A DNA stretch of 64,000 bases from assembly GCA_002393955.1 (NCBI GenBank), contig DGSK01000001.1:350356-414355 (forward strand), given 5' to 3'. The stretch comes from Lachnospiraceae bacterium UBA4364 (GTDB lineage: Bacteria; Bacillota; Clostridia; Lachnospirales; Lachnospiraceae). The position numbers and the translations under genes are program-made. Every line of letters starts with the position of its first letter. The first letter of the stretch is position 1. The notes under the pieces are model-generated. The model searched no databases. It was not told the origin of the DNA and was given only the letters and a program-made list of their open reading frames with translations. Below are positions 1 through 9,421 of this stretch, in pieces.

Positions 1-447
1 CTCAAGTGTCTGCTTTTCGGAGACGCTCATATCATAGACTTTTTTACCGGGGTCTATGACAAATCCGTACTTGTCACAGATATCCTTTATCTCGCCCGCG
101 ATTTCTTTCCTGTCCAGCTTTTTGCCGGGATCTATTCCCACTATCAGGTTCTCTGCGGCCGTAAAAACATCTACCAGCTTAAAATGCTGGTGCACCATAC
201 CTATCTTAAGCGCATAAGCATCCTTCGGGTCCCTTATGGTGACAGGCTCACCGTTTATGAATATCTCACCCTCATCAGGAAAATAGATGCCCGAAAGCAT
301 ATTCATAAGCGAAGTCTTTCCACTTCCGTTTTCACCAAGGAGTGAAAGTATCTCACCTTTATTTACGGTCATACTCACATGGTCATTGGCAACCACGGAG
401 CCAAACCTCTTGGTGACATTTTTAAATTCTATCGCAGCATCCGCCAT
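1..447 (-). CDS. ABC transporter ATP-binding protein, nucleoside/simple-sugar type (partial)
   Basis: N-terminal 149 codons of an ABC ATPase that runs off the left edge. Visible are a Walker A GENGSGKTS near residue 38 and a Q-loop segment GMVHQHFKLVDVF, which is typical of the ATPase partnered with BMP-type lipoproteins (YufO/NupO-like). The ATG at 447 is preceded by a GGAGGAAT-type ribosome binding site. It lies downstream of a BmpA-like binding protein on the same strand. A terminator separates the two, so some expression may be independent. It would power import of nucleosides or related solutes at the inner face of the membrane. The substrate is inferred from the neighbour only. Confidence 0.85.
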   Translation of the reverse strand, partial: MADAAIEFKNVTKRFGSVVANDHVSMTVNKGEILSLLGENGSGKTSLMNMLSGIYFPDEGEIFINGEPVTIRDPKDAYALKIGMVHQHFKLVDVFTAAENLIVGIDPGKKLDRKEIAGEIKDICDKYGFVIDPGKKVYDMSVSEKQTLE

Positions 448-626
448 ATATTCCTCCGGAATATTTATTCGGCCCCAAATACATACAGTACGTGTAACCG
501 TAACCGATAAAGATCTGTCCGCTCATCCGGTTATGTCCTGTACTTCGGGCCATTAAGAACAATCACGTATAATTTACCATAATTTAGTGGCAATGTCATT
601 AAGATATATCTTGAAATTGCGCAAAA

Positions 627-657
627 AAAGGGGCAGGAAAATCTTTCCCGCCCCTTT
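627..657 (-). terminator. Rho-independent terminator after bmpA
   Basis: On the minus strand a GC-rich stem of about 14 bp with one G.U pair closes a 3-nt loop and is followed by seven T. It lies 13 nt past the bmpA stop, so it ends or attenuates the lipoprotein transcript before the ATPase gene. Confidence 0.8.
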
Positions 658-670
658 GCATTTTAATCTA

Positions 671-1948
671 TCATTCAGCAGTAAGTTCTGTTATACCATC
701 TATTCTTAAGTAGAACGAAGGTGCAGCCCTGAACTCAGACTCATGGAAATAACCGTCAAATACAGCTTCCTCATCATCATTCTGGAAATCACCGTTCATA
801 TCTATAAGCGCTGATGTAACTTCCTTGCCGTCTACTGTAAATGTTGATGTATCGAATACATGAAGAGTGCCTGCCTTTATTGAAGCGATTGCCTCATCTA
901 CAGCTTCCTGTGTGCCTTCAGCACAGGATGTTCCGAGATCCGTGATTGCAACAGCACCCTCACTATAGCCCTGTGACCAGTCGGTAGGTATATCCTTACC
1001 TTCCACTACATCCTTGAATGCCTCTGTGTAATATACAGCCCAGTTGTTTGTTGCTGATGTAAGCGCTGCAGTAGGTGCCACGCTGTGCATATCAACATTG
1101 TAACCAACGGAATAGACCTGCTTGCCGGAATCAAGTGCTGCCTGAATAGTGGAAGGAGCACCGGTAGAATCGGCATGCTGTCCGATTATAACGCATCCGT
1201 CAGACATAAGTGAGTTTGCTGCCTCACCCTCAGCGGCTATATCAAACCATGAGTTTGTATAGATAACTTCCATTGATACGTCACTGTAAACTGACTTAGC
1301 TCCAAGATAAAATGCTGTATAACCGGAAACAACCTCAGCGTAAGGATAAGCACCTACATAACCCATCTTTACATTGCCGTCTGCATCAAAATTCTCAGCA
1401 GAAAGTGCATTGCCCTCAACAAGCTCCTTTATCTTCATGCCGGCTACGATACCTGAAACATAGCGTGCCTCATAAACATTTGTGAATGCATTTGAGAAAT
1501 TATCAAGGCCGCTTAATGCAGCTGTGTCACCTGTCATTGCTACGAACTGAACCTCAGGCTCCTCTGAAGCTGCCTGTTGCATAAAGGACTGGTGTCCATA
1601 GCTGTTTGAGAATACAGCTTTGCAGCCCTGGTCAACGAGGTCGATAGCAGCATCATGGCAGCTCTCATCCTCAGGCACTGAATATTTCCAGATAATATTT
1701 TCCGCAGGTATGCCCACTGCCTCAGCAGCTTTCCTTATACCATCAATGTGAGCATATGAATAACCTTCATTCTCATCACCTACAAGGATGACACCTATCT
1801 TGACATCAGATGCAGCTGAAGATACTCCTGTATCTTCACCCGTTCCGTTTCCGCCGTCAGCAGCCGGTGCATCTGCGCCGCCTGTACATGCTGTCATGGA
1901 AACAGCCGTCGTAACTGCAAGCAAAAGACCTAAAAGCTTCTTTTTCAT
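671..1948 (-). CDS. bmpA: BMP family ABC transporter substrate-binding lipoprotein
   Basis: 425 residues. The N-terminus is a lipoprotein signal peptide, KKKLLGLLLAV...SMTAC, with the lipobox cysteine at residue 21. A Ser/Thr/Gly/Asp-rich linker follows, then a two-lobed periplasmic-binding fold with the BMP-type KIGVILVGDENEGYSY start. The BMP family binds purine nucleosides and related solutes and delivers them to an ABC importer; the ATPase is the next gene on this strand. A GGAGGAAATT ribosome binding site precedes the ATG, and a small GCTGC/GCAGC hairpin sits just upstream of it (1961-1975). The exact ligand cannot be read from the sequence. Confidence 0.9.
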   Translation of the reverse strand: MKKKLLGLLLAVTTAVSMTACTGGADAPAADGGNGTGEDTGVSSAASDVKIGVILVGDENEGYSYAHIDGIRKAAEAVGIPAENIIWKYSVPEDESCHDAAIDLVDQGCKAVFSNSYGHQSFMQQAASEEPEVQFVAMTGDTAALSGLDNFSNAFTNVYEARYVSGIVAGMKIKELVEGNALSAENFDADGNVKMGYVGAYPYAEVVSGYTAFYLGAKSVYSDVSMEVIYTNSWFDIAAEGEAANSLMSDGCVIIGQHADSTGAPSTIQAALDSGKQVYSVGYNVDMHSVAPTAALTSATNNWAVYYTEAFKDVVEGKDIPTDWSQGYSEGAVAITDLGTSCAEGTQEAVDEAIASIKAGTLHVFDTSTFTVDGKEVTSALIDMNGDFQNDDEEAVFDGYFHESEFRAAPSFYLRIDGITELTAE

Positions 1949-1970
1949 AATTTCCTCCTCGCTGCTTTAC

Positions 1971-2001
1971 GCAGCATAAATACAATTGACCAAATGGTCA
2001 A
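1971..2001 (-). promoter_or_regulatory. Candidate bmpA promoter with overlapping palindromic operator
   Basis: A perfect inverted repeat TTGACCA-TT-TGGTCAA (1986-2001) overlaps a TTGACC -35-like box. Seventeen bases further along the minus strand is TATGCT, a fair -10. A palindrome covering the -35 suggests repression by a dimeric regulator that cannot be identified here. Confidence 0.45.
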
Positions 2002-2029
2002 AACAACACAGGTGTAGGATATACCTAAA

Positions 2030-2070
2030 AAGAGCCGCTGTAAATACTAAATATTCACAAAGCAGCTCTT
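2030..2070 (-). terminator. Terminator after ilvA
   Basis: A 10-bp stem AAGAGCTGCT/AGCGGCTCTT (one T.G pair), a 21-nt loop and a run of five T on the minus strand, shortly after the ilvA stop. Confidence 0.65.
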
Positions 2071-2104
2071 ATTTTTAGCCATATAAATGTAAAATTGACA
2101 AGTA

Positions 2105-3328
2105 TCAGATAAGCGTCCTTGTAACCTTGGGACGGTAGCCGTTCTTTTCAAGCATTGAAAGAATCTGTGCCTTATGTTCCGTACCGAAGGCCTCAATGGT
2201 TATGCGCAGTTCAACAGCAGACTTTCTGTTGGTAGTAACAAACTGGTTGTGCTCCAGCTTGATAACATTTCCGTTTTCATCCGCAATAACGCCTGCCACT
2301 CTCTGGAGTTCACCCGGCTTGTCGGGAAGCAATACTGATACTGTAAATATCCTGTTCCTGAATATAAGTCCCTGCTGTACAACGGAAGACATTGTTATCA
2401 CATCCATATTGCCACCTGAAAGTATAGATACGATTTTCTTGCCGGCAACATTAAGCTGCTTTAAAGCCGCTACCGTAAGAAGTCCCGAATTCTCAACTAC
2501 CATCTTGTGATTTTCTACCATATCCAGGAAGGAAACGATCAGATCCTCATCCTCTACCGTGATTATGTCATCAAGATTCTGCTGTATGTAGGGGAAAATC
2601 TTCGAGCCCGGTGTCTTAACAGCAGTTCCGTCGGCAATAGTATCAACTCTGTCCAGAGTTACCACATGCCCCTCAGCTAAAGAAGCCTTCATGCATGCGG
2701 CATTTGCAGGCTCCACACCTATAACCTTGATATTCGGTTTAAGGAGCTTAGCCAGTGTGGACACGCCACAGGCCAGCCCGCCTCCTCCGATGGGAACCAG
2801 TATCACATCAACCAACGGAAGTTCTTTGATTATTTCCATTGCTATCGTTCCCTGGCCCGTTGCAACAGTCAGGTCATCAAAAGGGTGGATAAATGTATAT
2901 CCCTCCTTTTCTGCCAGCTCGTAAGCCTTTTCACAGGCTTCATCATATACATCGCCGTAAAGCACCACATCTGCGCCGAAATTCTTCGTACGGTTTACTT
3001 TGATCAGAGGTGTAGTGGTAGGCATTACAATGGTAGCCTTCATATTCTTGCATTTTGCGGCATAGGCTACACCCTGGGCATGGTTTCCGGCGGAAGCGGT
3101 TATTACGCCTTTCGCCTTTTCCTCATCCGTAAGAGTGCTGGATTTGTAATATGCGCCTCTTACCTTGTAGGCTCCGGTAAACTGCATGTTCTCAGGCTTA
3201 AGGTAAACCTTGTTGCCCGTCAGTGTGCTGAGGTATTCACTGTAGATCAGCTTTGTCTCTAAAGTAACCTCCTTTACGATTTCCGAGGCTTCCTCAAATT
3301 TTTCAAGTGTAAGCATTTCCTCTGACAT
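2105..3328 (-). CDS. ilvA: Threonine ammonia-lyase
   Basis: 407 residues, the usual length of the short PLP-dependent threonine dehydratase with a C-terminal ACT domain. The PLP-lysine context is TGAYKVRGAY (Lys55; SFK in most relatives). The glycine-rich phosphate loop is GGGGLACG near residue 183. The ACT domain begins around residue 325 (RNRIFTVSVLLPDKPGEL). It deaminates threonine to 2-oxobutyrate, either for isoleucine synthesis or for threonine catabolism; the single ACT domain suggests allosteric control by amino acids. It follows ftsY by 20 nt on the same strand, so it may be read through from the smc-ftsY operon. It has its own terminator. Confidence 0.92.
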   Translation of the reverse strand: MSEEMLTLEKFEEASEIVKEVTLETKLIYSEYLSTLTGNKVYLKPENMQFTGAYKVRGAYYKSSTLTDEEKAKGVITASAGNHAQGVAYAAKCKNMKATIVMPTTTPLIKVNRTKNFGADVVLYGDVYDEACEKAYELAEKEGYTFIHPFDDLTVATGQGTIAMEIIKELPLVDVILVPIGGGGLACGVSTLAKLLKPNIKVIGVEPANAACMKASLAEGHVVTLDRVDTIADGTAVKTPGSKIFPYIQQNLDDIITVEDEDLIVSFLDMVENHKMVVENSGLLTVAALKQLNVAGKKIVSILSGGNMDVITMSSVVQQGLIFRNRIFTVSVLLPDKPGELQRVAGVIADENGNVIKLEHNQFVTTNRKSAVELRITIEAFGTEHKAQILSMLEKNGYRPKVTRTLI

Positions 3329-3348
3329 TTTTTCTCCTTCCGCCGATT

Positions 3349-4575
3349 TCAGGCGTTCTCCGTTTCTTCCTTTTCTCTTTCAAAAAGTGCTTTCACATAA
3401 GCTTTCTCGTCAAACTTCTGCAGGTCCTCAATCTTTTCACCTACTCCGATATACTTTACCGGAACATGCAGGCTGGACTGTATAGCTACTGCTATACCAC
3501 CCTTTGCGGTACCGTCCATCTTGGTAAGGATTATCCCCGTAAGATCCGACACCTCATTAAAAGCAAGAGCCTGCTGCAGCGCATTCTGTCCCGTAGTAGC
3601 ATCAAGTACTATAAAATTCTCCCTGTGAGCTTCCGGATAATTCTTGTCGATTATCTTATTCATCTTGGAGAGCTCATTCATAAGGTTCTTTTTATTATTC
3701 AGACGTCCGGCAGTATCCACCAAAAGGATATCAGCTCTTCTGGCCTTTGCTGCTGCCACCGCATCAAAAAGCACACTGGAAGGATCTGCGCCTTCCTTTC
3801 CTGATATAAGCTCGCAGCCGGCCCTGTCGGCCCAGACCTTTAACTGGTCTCCTGCTGCCGCCCTGAATGTATCCGCCGCGGCTATTATAACCCTTTTTCC
3901 GTCATTCTTGAACTGGGAAGCCAGCTTTCCTATTGATGTGGTCTTTCCGACACCGTTTACTCCTATCACAAATATAACTGACGTTTCTTTTTCGAAAATA
4001 TATTCATTTTCACTAACATGCATCAGTTCTTCTATGGTAGATACAAGCAGCTCCCTGCACTCATCCGGCCGGACTATATGTCTTTTCGACACCTGTTCCT
4101 TAAGGCGGTCAAGGATTTCCTCTGTGGTCTGAACGCCTATGTCTCCGGTGATAAGGATCTCTTCAAGGTCATCATAGAAGGCATCATCTATTTCCTCAGC
4201 ACCCTTGAATACTACATCCAGATTATAGACAAAATTATCTCTTGTACGTTTGAGCCCCTGCTTGAGTTTTGCAAAAAAGCCGGTTTTGACCGGAACGTCA
4301 GCCCCTGCTCCTGCCGTATCCTTCTCATTATGATCCTGCCCTTCCGTTGCTGAATCCACGGATGCCTCCGTCGTGCCCACAGCCAAATGAGCTGCTTTGC
4401 CTGAAGCACCATCGTCTGAGGCTGCATTATCGGAAGCAACGTTACCAAATGCATCATTATTATCTGAAACTCCATCGCCTGAAGCATTGCTGACCGCATC
4501 TGCCGGCGCACTCACTGCCTCCGGTTTGACTTCTGCCTCTTTATTTATTTTCTCTTTCTTCTTAAACCACAGCAT
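3349..4575 (-). CDS. ftsY: Signal recognition particle receptor FtsY
   Basis: 408 residues. The first ~100 are a low-complexity, acidic, Ala/Asp/Asn-rich A domain. The NG domain follows, with helical bundle from FAKLKQGLKRTRDNF, G1 GVNGVGKTTSIGKLA, DTFRAAAGDQL, G3 DTAGRL and G4 TKMDGTAKGG. FtsY is the membrane-associated GTPase that docks ribosome-nascent chain-SRP complexes to the Sec translocon. It lies 25 nt downstream of smc, the usual Firmicutes order rnc-smc-ftsY. Confidence 0.97.
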   Translation of the reverse strand: MLWFKKKEKINKEAEVKPEAVSAPADAVSNASGDGVSDNNDAFGNVASDNAASDDGASGKAAHLAVGTTEASVDSATEGQDHNEKDTAGAGADVPVKTGFFAKLKQGLKRTRDNFVYNLDVVFKGAEEIDDAFYDDLEEILITGDIGVQTTEEILDRLKEQVSKRHIVRPDECRELLVSTIEELMHVSENEYIFEKETSVIFVIGVNGVGKTTSIGKLASQFKNDGKRVIIAAADTFRAAAGDQLKVWADRAGCELISGKEGADPSSVLFDAVAAAKARRADILLVDTAGRLNNKKNLMNELSKMNKIIDKNYPEAHRENFIVLDATTGQNALQQALAFNEVSDLTGIILTKMDGTAKGGIAVAIQSSLHVPVKYIGVGEKIEDLQKFDEKAYVKALFEREKEETENA

Positions 4576-4600
4576 AAACTGTTTCCTCAGTCACTATTCC

Positions 4601-7600
4601 TTAATCATCCAACTGGTCATCTATAAGGTTCACGGACACAAGGGTAGAAATACCTTTTTCCTGCATGGTGATACCATAAAGCCTGTCAGCCTGCTCCATT
4701 GTACCTCTTCTGTGGGTAACAACTATGAACTGGGTATGCTTTGTGAGCTTATGCAGATAACTTGCGTATCTGCCTACATTCGACTCGTCAAGAGCCGCCT
4801 CTATCTCATCAAGCAGACAGAAAGGCGAAGGCTTAAGGTTCTGTATAGCAAACAAAAGTGCAATTGCTGCCAGTGCCTTTTCACCACCGGAAAGCTGCAT
4901 CATATTCTGCAGTTTCTTTCCCGGCGGCTGAGCATTTATCCTTATGCCTGCCTCCAGGATATCCTCATCCTCAACAAGCTGGAGTGTACCGGTACCGCCG
5001 CCGAAAAGTTCCTTGAAAACTTTATCGAAAGCCTTTCCGATTTCTTCAAATTTCTGTGTGAACTGATCGCGCATCGCAACATCCAGCTCTGTTATAATGC
5101 CCTGCAGCTCCTCTGCGGCCTTTATCAGATCATCATGCTGCGTCTTTAAGAATGTATAGCGCTCCATCTGGGTCTTGTAATCCTCTATAGCGTTTACATT
5201 TACATCTCCTAACTTCTTTATGGCATCCTTAAGAGCATCCTTATCCTTGCGTATTTCCTGTAAATCCGTAAGCTCGGGATCCTTTAATTCCTCCGCATCA
5301 CTCATGGTAAGTTCGTACTCTGACCACATGTAGCCTGCAAGACCTACCAGTTCTTCTTCTATCCTCTGCTTTTGGTCGCTTAACCTGTTCCTTTCGTTCG
5401 TAAGATCTATTATGACCTTTCCCATAGCCTCACGCTGGTCAAAGAAATTCTTATTCTTTGCGCTGAGTTCTTCCTTCTTAGCGATCTTTTCATCCAGAAG
5501 CTTATGGGAATCATTCTCAGCGGTAAAAGAAGCTTCTATGGTTGCTTTTACCTTTTCGATATTGGTCTTTCTGTCCTCGATGGTCTGCTTTGCATTTTCT
5601 ACCGTTGCGGCAGCCTCTTCCTTTTCATTGACAAGTTTTTCAAGTTCCGCAGTAATCCTTGATACATTGCTCTGCTCAAATTCCTGCTTCTGCAGAATCT
5701 TTTCCAGAAGCACTTCCTGCTCGGTAACTTTCTGTGACTGTTCAAGCTCCTCATCCCGCAGTCCTTCTAACTGTTCCTGGGCCTTTTCCATACGGGCATT
5801 TATTTCGGACTCTTCACCGGCAGATGATCTAAGCTCCTTATCAAGTTCCTCCTGATTCTGCTTTATATCAACTACCTGCTTCTCGATCTCAGCCTGCTCA
5901 TTATTAAGGTCGCCTACCCCTTTTGCAGTCTCATCAATCTTTTCCTGCGCTTTCTGGAGATTTAAGTTTGCAGTATTAAGCTTGATATACTGTCCCTGTA
6001 TCCTGGACTTAACTTCTTCAAGTTCCAGACGGAGCTTATTTCTCTCGGTCTTTGTCTTTTCTATATCGGATATAAGGCCGTCTATCTTTTTAAGCGCATC
6101 TTTGACTCTCTTGTCCAGTTCCTCCATCTCACGGCGTCTGCCAAGGAGATTGGAATTATTCTTAAAGCGTCCGCCACTTATGGCACCGCCGGGAACTAAA
6201 AGCTCACCCTCAAGGGTAACCATCCTGATACCGTAGTCATACTTTGCGGCGATCCTAAGTGCATGGTCCATGGTATCCACCACAAGTATCCTGCCCAGCA
6301 TGCTTTTGGCAACATTACGGTATTCGTCTTTGGTAGTTACTATGGAATCTGCCAGTCCTATTACCCCCGGTTCCGAAAGTGAATCCGGCTGTTTAAATTC
6401 CTGAGGCCTTGTAAGGGATGTGAGCGGAAGGAATGTAACACGCCCGCCTTTTACCTGTTTTAAATGATTTATCATCCTCTTGGCAGTATCTTCATCCTCT
6501 GTTACCACATTCTGAATATTTCCGCCCAGAGCAATTTCTATAGCCGTTTCGTACTGCTTCTCCGTCTTTATGATATCAGCAACTACGCCTACTATGCCGG
6601 CCTCTTCGCTCTTCTTCTCCATTATGAGCTTTACGGCGCCGCCGTACCCCTCATAACGTTCCGTAAGATTGGAGATTGCATCCAGCTTACTCTTATCCTC
6701 GTGGAAGCTTACCTGAGTCTTCCTGAGCTCACCGTCTTTATCCGACAGCTCATCATGGATCTCATTTAAACGTTCTTCCTTCTTCTTCTGATCAAAATTT
6801 AAATCTTCCAGTTCCTTATTTATCCTGTCAAACTCCTGCTGAAGCTCCCCGATAATGGTCTTCTGTTCTTCTTCATTGGACTTTGCCTGAAGGAACCTGG
6901 AATTAAGCTCCGCCCTGCGCAGCTTTGTATTTTCCAGCATGGTATCATAACGTTCTTTTGAAGAACGGATATCAGCCCTTTTATTCAGAAGGTTTATTAT
7001 GCCTGTCTTGTCATTTTCAATGCTGTTATTGATCTCTTCAATGACGGCCTGTATCTTGTCAAGCTTTGCTTTTTCTTCATCCTTCTTTTCCTGGATCCCG
7101 CGAAGCTCTTCATCCACGCCGGACTTGCTTTTATCAATACCGGCCTTTTCTTCTTCCTTTTCGGCAATGCTTTTTTCGAGTGTCTCTATTCTTGATGTAA
7201 AGTGCTCTATATTGCCCTGGGCAGACTTGATCTGTTCCTCGAATACCCGTATCTCACCTTCCAGCCTGGTACGGGTAGCACCTGTGTTGGATATGGTATT
7301 CCTGGTTTCTTCTATTTCCTTGTCCAGGGACTCTATAATAGCTGCTATCTCATCGTACTCAACCTTGATGCCGGCAAATTTTTCTTCCTGCTCAGCCAGA
7401 TCGTTTGAAGCGATTTCAAGCTTCTTTTCGGTTTCCTCCTGAATGCCTTTTTTTCTTTCCGTTTCCAAAAGGAAAAAATTCACATCAAGCCGTTTAAGGT
7501 CTTCTTTTTTCTTAAGATAATCCTTAGCCTTCTCTGCCTGTTTTTCAAGAGGGCCGACTGTCCTTTCCAGTTCGGAAAGGATATCATTTACACGGGTAAG

Positions 7601-8161
7601 ATTATTTTTCTCATTCTCAAGCTTCTTAACAGCTGTTTCTTTACGCCTTTTATACTTTACGATACCTGCCGCCTCGTCAAAAAGCTCCCTGCGTTCTTCA
7701 GGCTTTCCGGAAAGAATACGGTCGATCTGGCCCTGCCCTATGATAGAATAGCCCTCTTTACCTATACCCGTATCATAAAACAGCTCATTTATATCTTTGA
7801 GCCTGCAGGTATTTCCATTAAGAAGATACTCACTTTCACCGGAACGGTAAAGCTTCCTGGCAACAGTTACTTCCTCATAATCGACAGCCAGTGAATGGTC
7901 GGAATTATCCAGGGTAATGGCAACATATGCGAATCCCATGGGCTTACGCATTTCAGTACCTGAAAAGATGACATCCTGCATGGATGCCCCTCTGAGCTGC
8001 TTTATACGCTGCTCTCCCAGAACCCATCTGACCGCGTCTGCCACATTTGACTTACCGGAACCGTTAGGTCCCACTATTCCTGTTATCCCCTCATGGAATT
8101 CAAAACGGATCTTATTTGCAAAAGATTTGAATCCGTGGATTTCAATACTTTTTAAATACAT
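4601..8161 (-). CDS. smc: Chromosome segregation protein SMC
   Basis: 1186 residues, the standard bacterial SMC length. The head holds Walker A GPNGSGKSN near residue 32. Two long coiled coils flank a hinge near residues 510-660 (glycine-rich segments GYGGAVKLIM and GRFKNNSNLLGRR). The C-terminal head carries the ABC signature LSGGEKALAAIALL and Walker B FCLLDEIEAALDE. SMC forms a DNA-loop-extruding ring with ScpA/ScpB, which are not in this window. Its start overlaps the end of rnc by 10 nt, indicating translational coupling. Confidence 0.98.
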   Translation of the reverse strand: MYLKSIEIHGFKSFANKIRFEFHEGITGIVGPNGSGKSNVADAVRWVLGEQRIKQLRGASMQDVIFSGTEMRKPMGFAYVAITLDNSDHSLAVDYEEVTVARKLYRSGESEYLLNGNTCRLKDINELFYDTGIGKEGYSIIGQGQIDRILSGKPEERRELFDEAAGIVKYKRRKETAVKKLENEKNNLTRVNDILSELERTVGPLEKQAEKAKDYLKKKEDLKRLDVNFFLLETERKKGIQEETEKKLEIASNDLAEQEEKFAGIKVEYDEIAAIIESLDKEIEETRNTISNTGATRTRLEGEIRVFEEQIKSAQGNIEHFTSRIETLEKSIAEKEEEKAGIDKSKSGVDEELRGIQEKKDEEKAKLDKIQAVIEEINNSIENDKTGIINLLNKRADIRSSKERYDTMLENTKLRRAELNSRFLQAKSNEEEQKTIIGELQQEFDRINKELEDLNFDQKKKEERLNEIHDELSDKDGELRKTQVSFHEDKSKLDAISNLTERYEGYGGAVKLIMEKKSEEAGIVGVVADIIKTEKQYETAIEIALGGNIQNVVTEDEDTAKRMINHLKQVKGGRVTFLPLTSLTRPQEFKQPDSLSEPGVIGLADSIVTTKDEYRNVAKSMLGRILVVDTMDHALRIAAKYDYGIRMVTLEGELLVPGGAISGGRFKNNSNLLGRRREMEELDKRVKDALKKIDGLISDIEKTKTERNKLRLELEEVKSRIQGQYIKLNTANLNLQKAQEKIDETAKGVGDLNNEQAEIEKQVVDIKQNQEELDKELRSSAGEESEINARMEKAQEQLEGLRDEELEQSQKVTEQEVLLEKILQKQEFEQSNVSRITAELEKLVNEKEEAAATVENAKQTIEDRKTNIEKVKATIEASFTAENDSHKLLDEKIAKKEELSAKNKNFFDQREAMGKVIIDLTNERNRLSDQKQRIEEELVGLAGYMWSEYELTMSDAEELKDPELTDLQEIRKDKDALKDAIKKLGDVNVNAIEDYKTQMERYTFLKTQHDDLIKAAEELQGIITELDVAMRDQFTQKFEEIGKAFDKVFKELFGGGTGTLQLVEDEDILEAGIRINAQPPGKKLQNMMQLSGGEKALAAIALLFAIQNLKPSPFCLLDEIEAALDESNVGRYASYLHKLTKHTQFIVVTHRRGTMEQADRLYGITMQEKGISTLVSVNLIDDQLDD

Positions 8162-8847
8162 CTTAATCTCCCGACAGCCGCCTTTGCAGCATTCTTCTCT
8201 GCTGTCTTTTTATTTCTTCCTTTTCCGGTACCGTAGACCTTATCATTTATGAGCACATCCACAGTATATTCCCTGGCATGCTCAGGTCCCGACTCGTCCG
8301 TAACTTTATATGATATAATTCCAAGTTTCTTTGCCTGTACAAATTCCTGAAGTGCAGACTTTGGATCAGATGCTTCCGAATGCTTTTCCACATCATCTAA
8401 AACATACTCATCAATAAATTTTTTTGCTGCATCCATGCCACCGTCCAGATACAGGGATCCTATCACCGCTTCAAAGGCATCCGAGGTCACGGATGGCTTG
8501 CTCCTTCCACCGCAGTGTTCCTCACCGACGCCCAGAAGTATCAGCTCCCCCAGGCCTATCCTTGCCGCACTCTCCGACAGCGAACCTTCACAGACCAGAT
8601 CTGCCCGCAGCCTTGACATCTTGCCTTCAGGCATATCCGGATAATTCCTGAATATGTAATCACTGGTAACCAGCTCTAAAACTGCGTCCCCCAGATATTC
8701 AAGACGCTCGTTGCAGGCAATCTTATTTAACTTCCTCTCGTTCGCATAGGAACTGTGGGTCAGCGCCTCGACAGCAAGCTGTCTGTCATTATATTTATAT
8801 GATATGACTTTTTCCAGGCGGTCCACATTCTGATGTATATCATTCAT
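8152..8847 (-). CDS. rnc: Ribonuclease III
   Basis: 231 residues with an RNase III catalytic domain (signature NERLEYLGDAVLELVTSDY near residue 45, and DAFEAVIGSLYLDGG with the second acidic pair). A C-terminal double-stranded RNA-binding domain follows (SALQEFVQAKKLGIISYKV ... KKTAEKNAAKAAV). It processes rRNA precursors and cleaves structured RNAs. It overlaps smc by 10 nt and heads the rnc-smc-ftsY cluster. A terminator separates it from acpP upstream, so it should have its own promoter. Confidence 0.97.
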   Translation of the reverse strand: MNDIHQNVDRLEKVISYKYNDRQLAVEALTHSSYANERKLNKIACNERLEYLGDAVLELVTSDYIFRNYPDMPEGKMSRLRADLVCEGSLSESAARIGLGELILLGVGEEHCGGRSKPSVTSDAFEAVIGSLYLDGGMDAAKKFIDEYVLDDVEKHSEASDPKSALQEFVQAKKLGIISYKVTDESGPEHAREYTVDVLINDKVYGTGKGRNKKTAEKNAAKAAVGRLRCI

Positions 8848-8860
8848 CTATAATTTAAAA

Positions 8861-8877
8861 AACCCCGTTTCGGGGTT
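8861..8877 (-). terminator. Terminator after acpP
   Basis: Stem AACCCCG/CGGGGTT, loop of three A on the minus strand, followed by six T. It lies between the acpP stop and rnc. Confidence 0.85.
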
Positions 8878-8956
8878 GCTCCCTCCATGATCACGATGTA
8901 ACTGTTAAGATTCTGTCATTTCCATCAATTGTGTCAGCATGTCAGTATGACATCCA

Positions 8957-9211
8957 TCACGCTTCACTGTTTCCTTCCGAAGCAAGACGCGCCTGCTTAA
9001 TCATCTCCAGCGCATCCCCTACCGTTACTACACCTGACAGATCCTTAATCGCAAGGCTGATGCCGAGTTCCTTCTCAACACATCTGAATATCTGTGCCAT
9101 GTCAATGGAATCAGCTCCCAGCTCCGTAGCAAATTCCGCACTTACGGATATTTCTTTGCTATAGACATGCAGAACCTTCTCTATACATCGCTTTAATACT
9201 TCGTATTCCAT
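8957..9211 (-). CDS. acpP: Acyl carrier protein
   Basis: 84 residues from the ATG at 9211 (AAAGGG ribosome binding site). An in-frame extension to 9262 is possible but lacks a binding site. The four-helix ACP pattern is clear, and the phosphopantetheine attachment serine is Ser35 in GADSIDMAQ. The usual Glu after the DS(L/I)D motif is Gln here, so this may be a divergent or specialised carrier. It sits between rpmF and rnc, the standard place for acpP in Clostridia, but plsX is missing. Promoter and terminator signals make it look monocistronic. Confidence 0.85.
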   Translation of the reverse strand: MEYEVLKRCIEKVLHVYSKEISVSAEFATELGADSIDMAQIFRCVEKELGISLAIKDLSGVVTVGDALEMIKQARLASEGNSEA

Positions 9212-9270
9212 CCCATACCCTTTTGTACGGCAGATTTTGGAGATCAGACCAAAACCGCACAACAGTATTA

Positions 9271-9299
9271 ATGATATAATAAATTAAGGGTAGTGTCAA
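9271..9299 (-). promoter_or_regulatory. acpP promoter
   Basis: Minus-strand TTGACA (9294-9299), a 17-bp spacer and TATCAT (9271-9276). The -10 lies about 60 bp upstream of the acpP start, and the promoter is downstream of the rpmF terminator. Confidence 0.7.
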
Positions 9300-9349
9300 A
9301 ATTTTTTTCTTATCAGACACCTTACTCAGGGCAGATTAACAACACTAAA

Positions 9350-9375
9350 ATAGGTATGTCAGACGACATACCTAT
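9350..9375 (-). terminator. Terminator after rpmF
   Basis: Perfect 11-bp inverted repeat ATAGGTATGTC/GACATACCTAT with a 4-nt loop, then TTTT on the minus strand, 47 nt past rpmF. Confidence 0.65.
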
Positions 9376-9421
9376 CCTATGACTCTTTAAACAATCTAAA
9401 AGCAAGACCCTGTCTTAAGAT

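Noticed and set aside
5412..5855. Long plus-strand open frames across smc, ftsY, polA and the tape measure gene
   Set aside because: They lie antisense to clearly conserved genes, lack ribosome binding sites and have low-complexity Ser/Phe-rich translations typical of reversed coiled-coil coding sequence.
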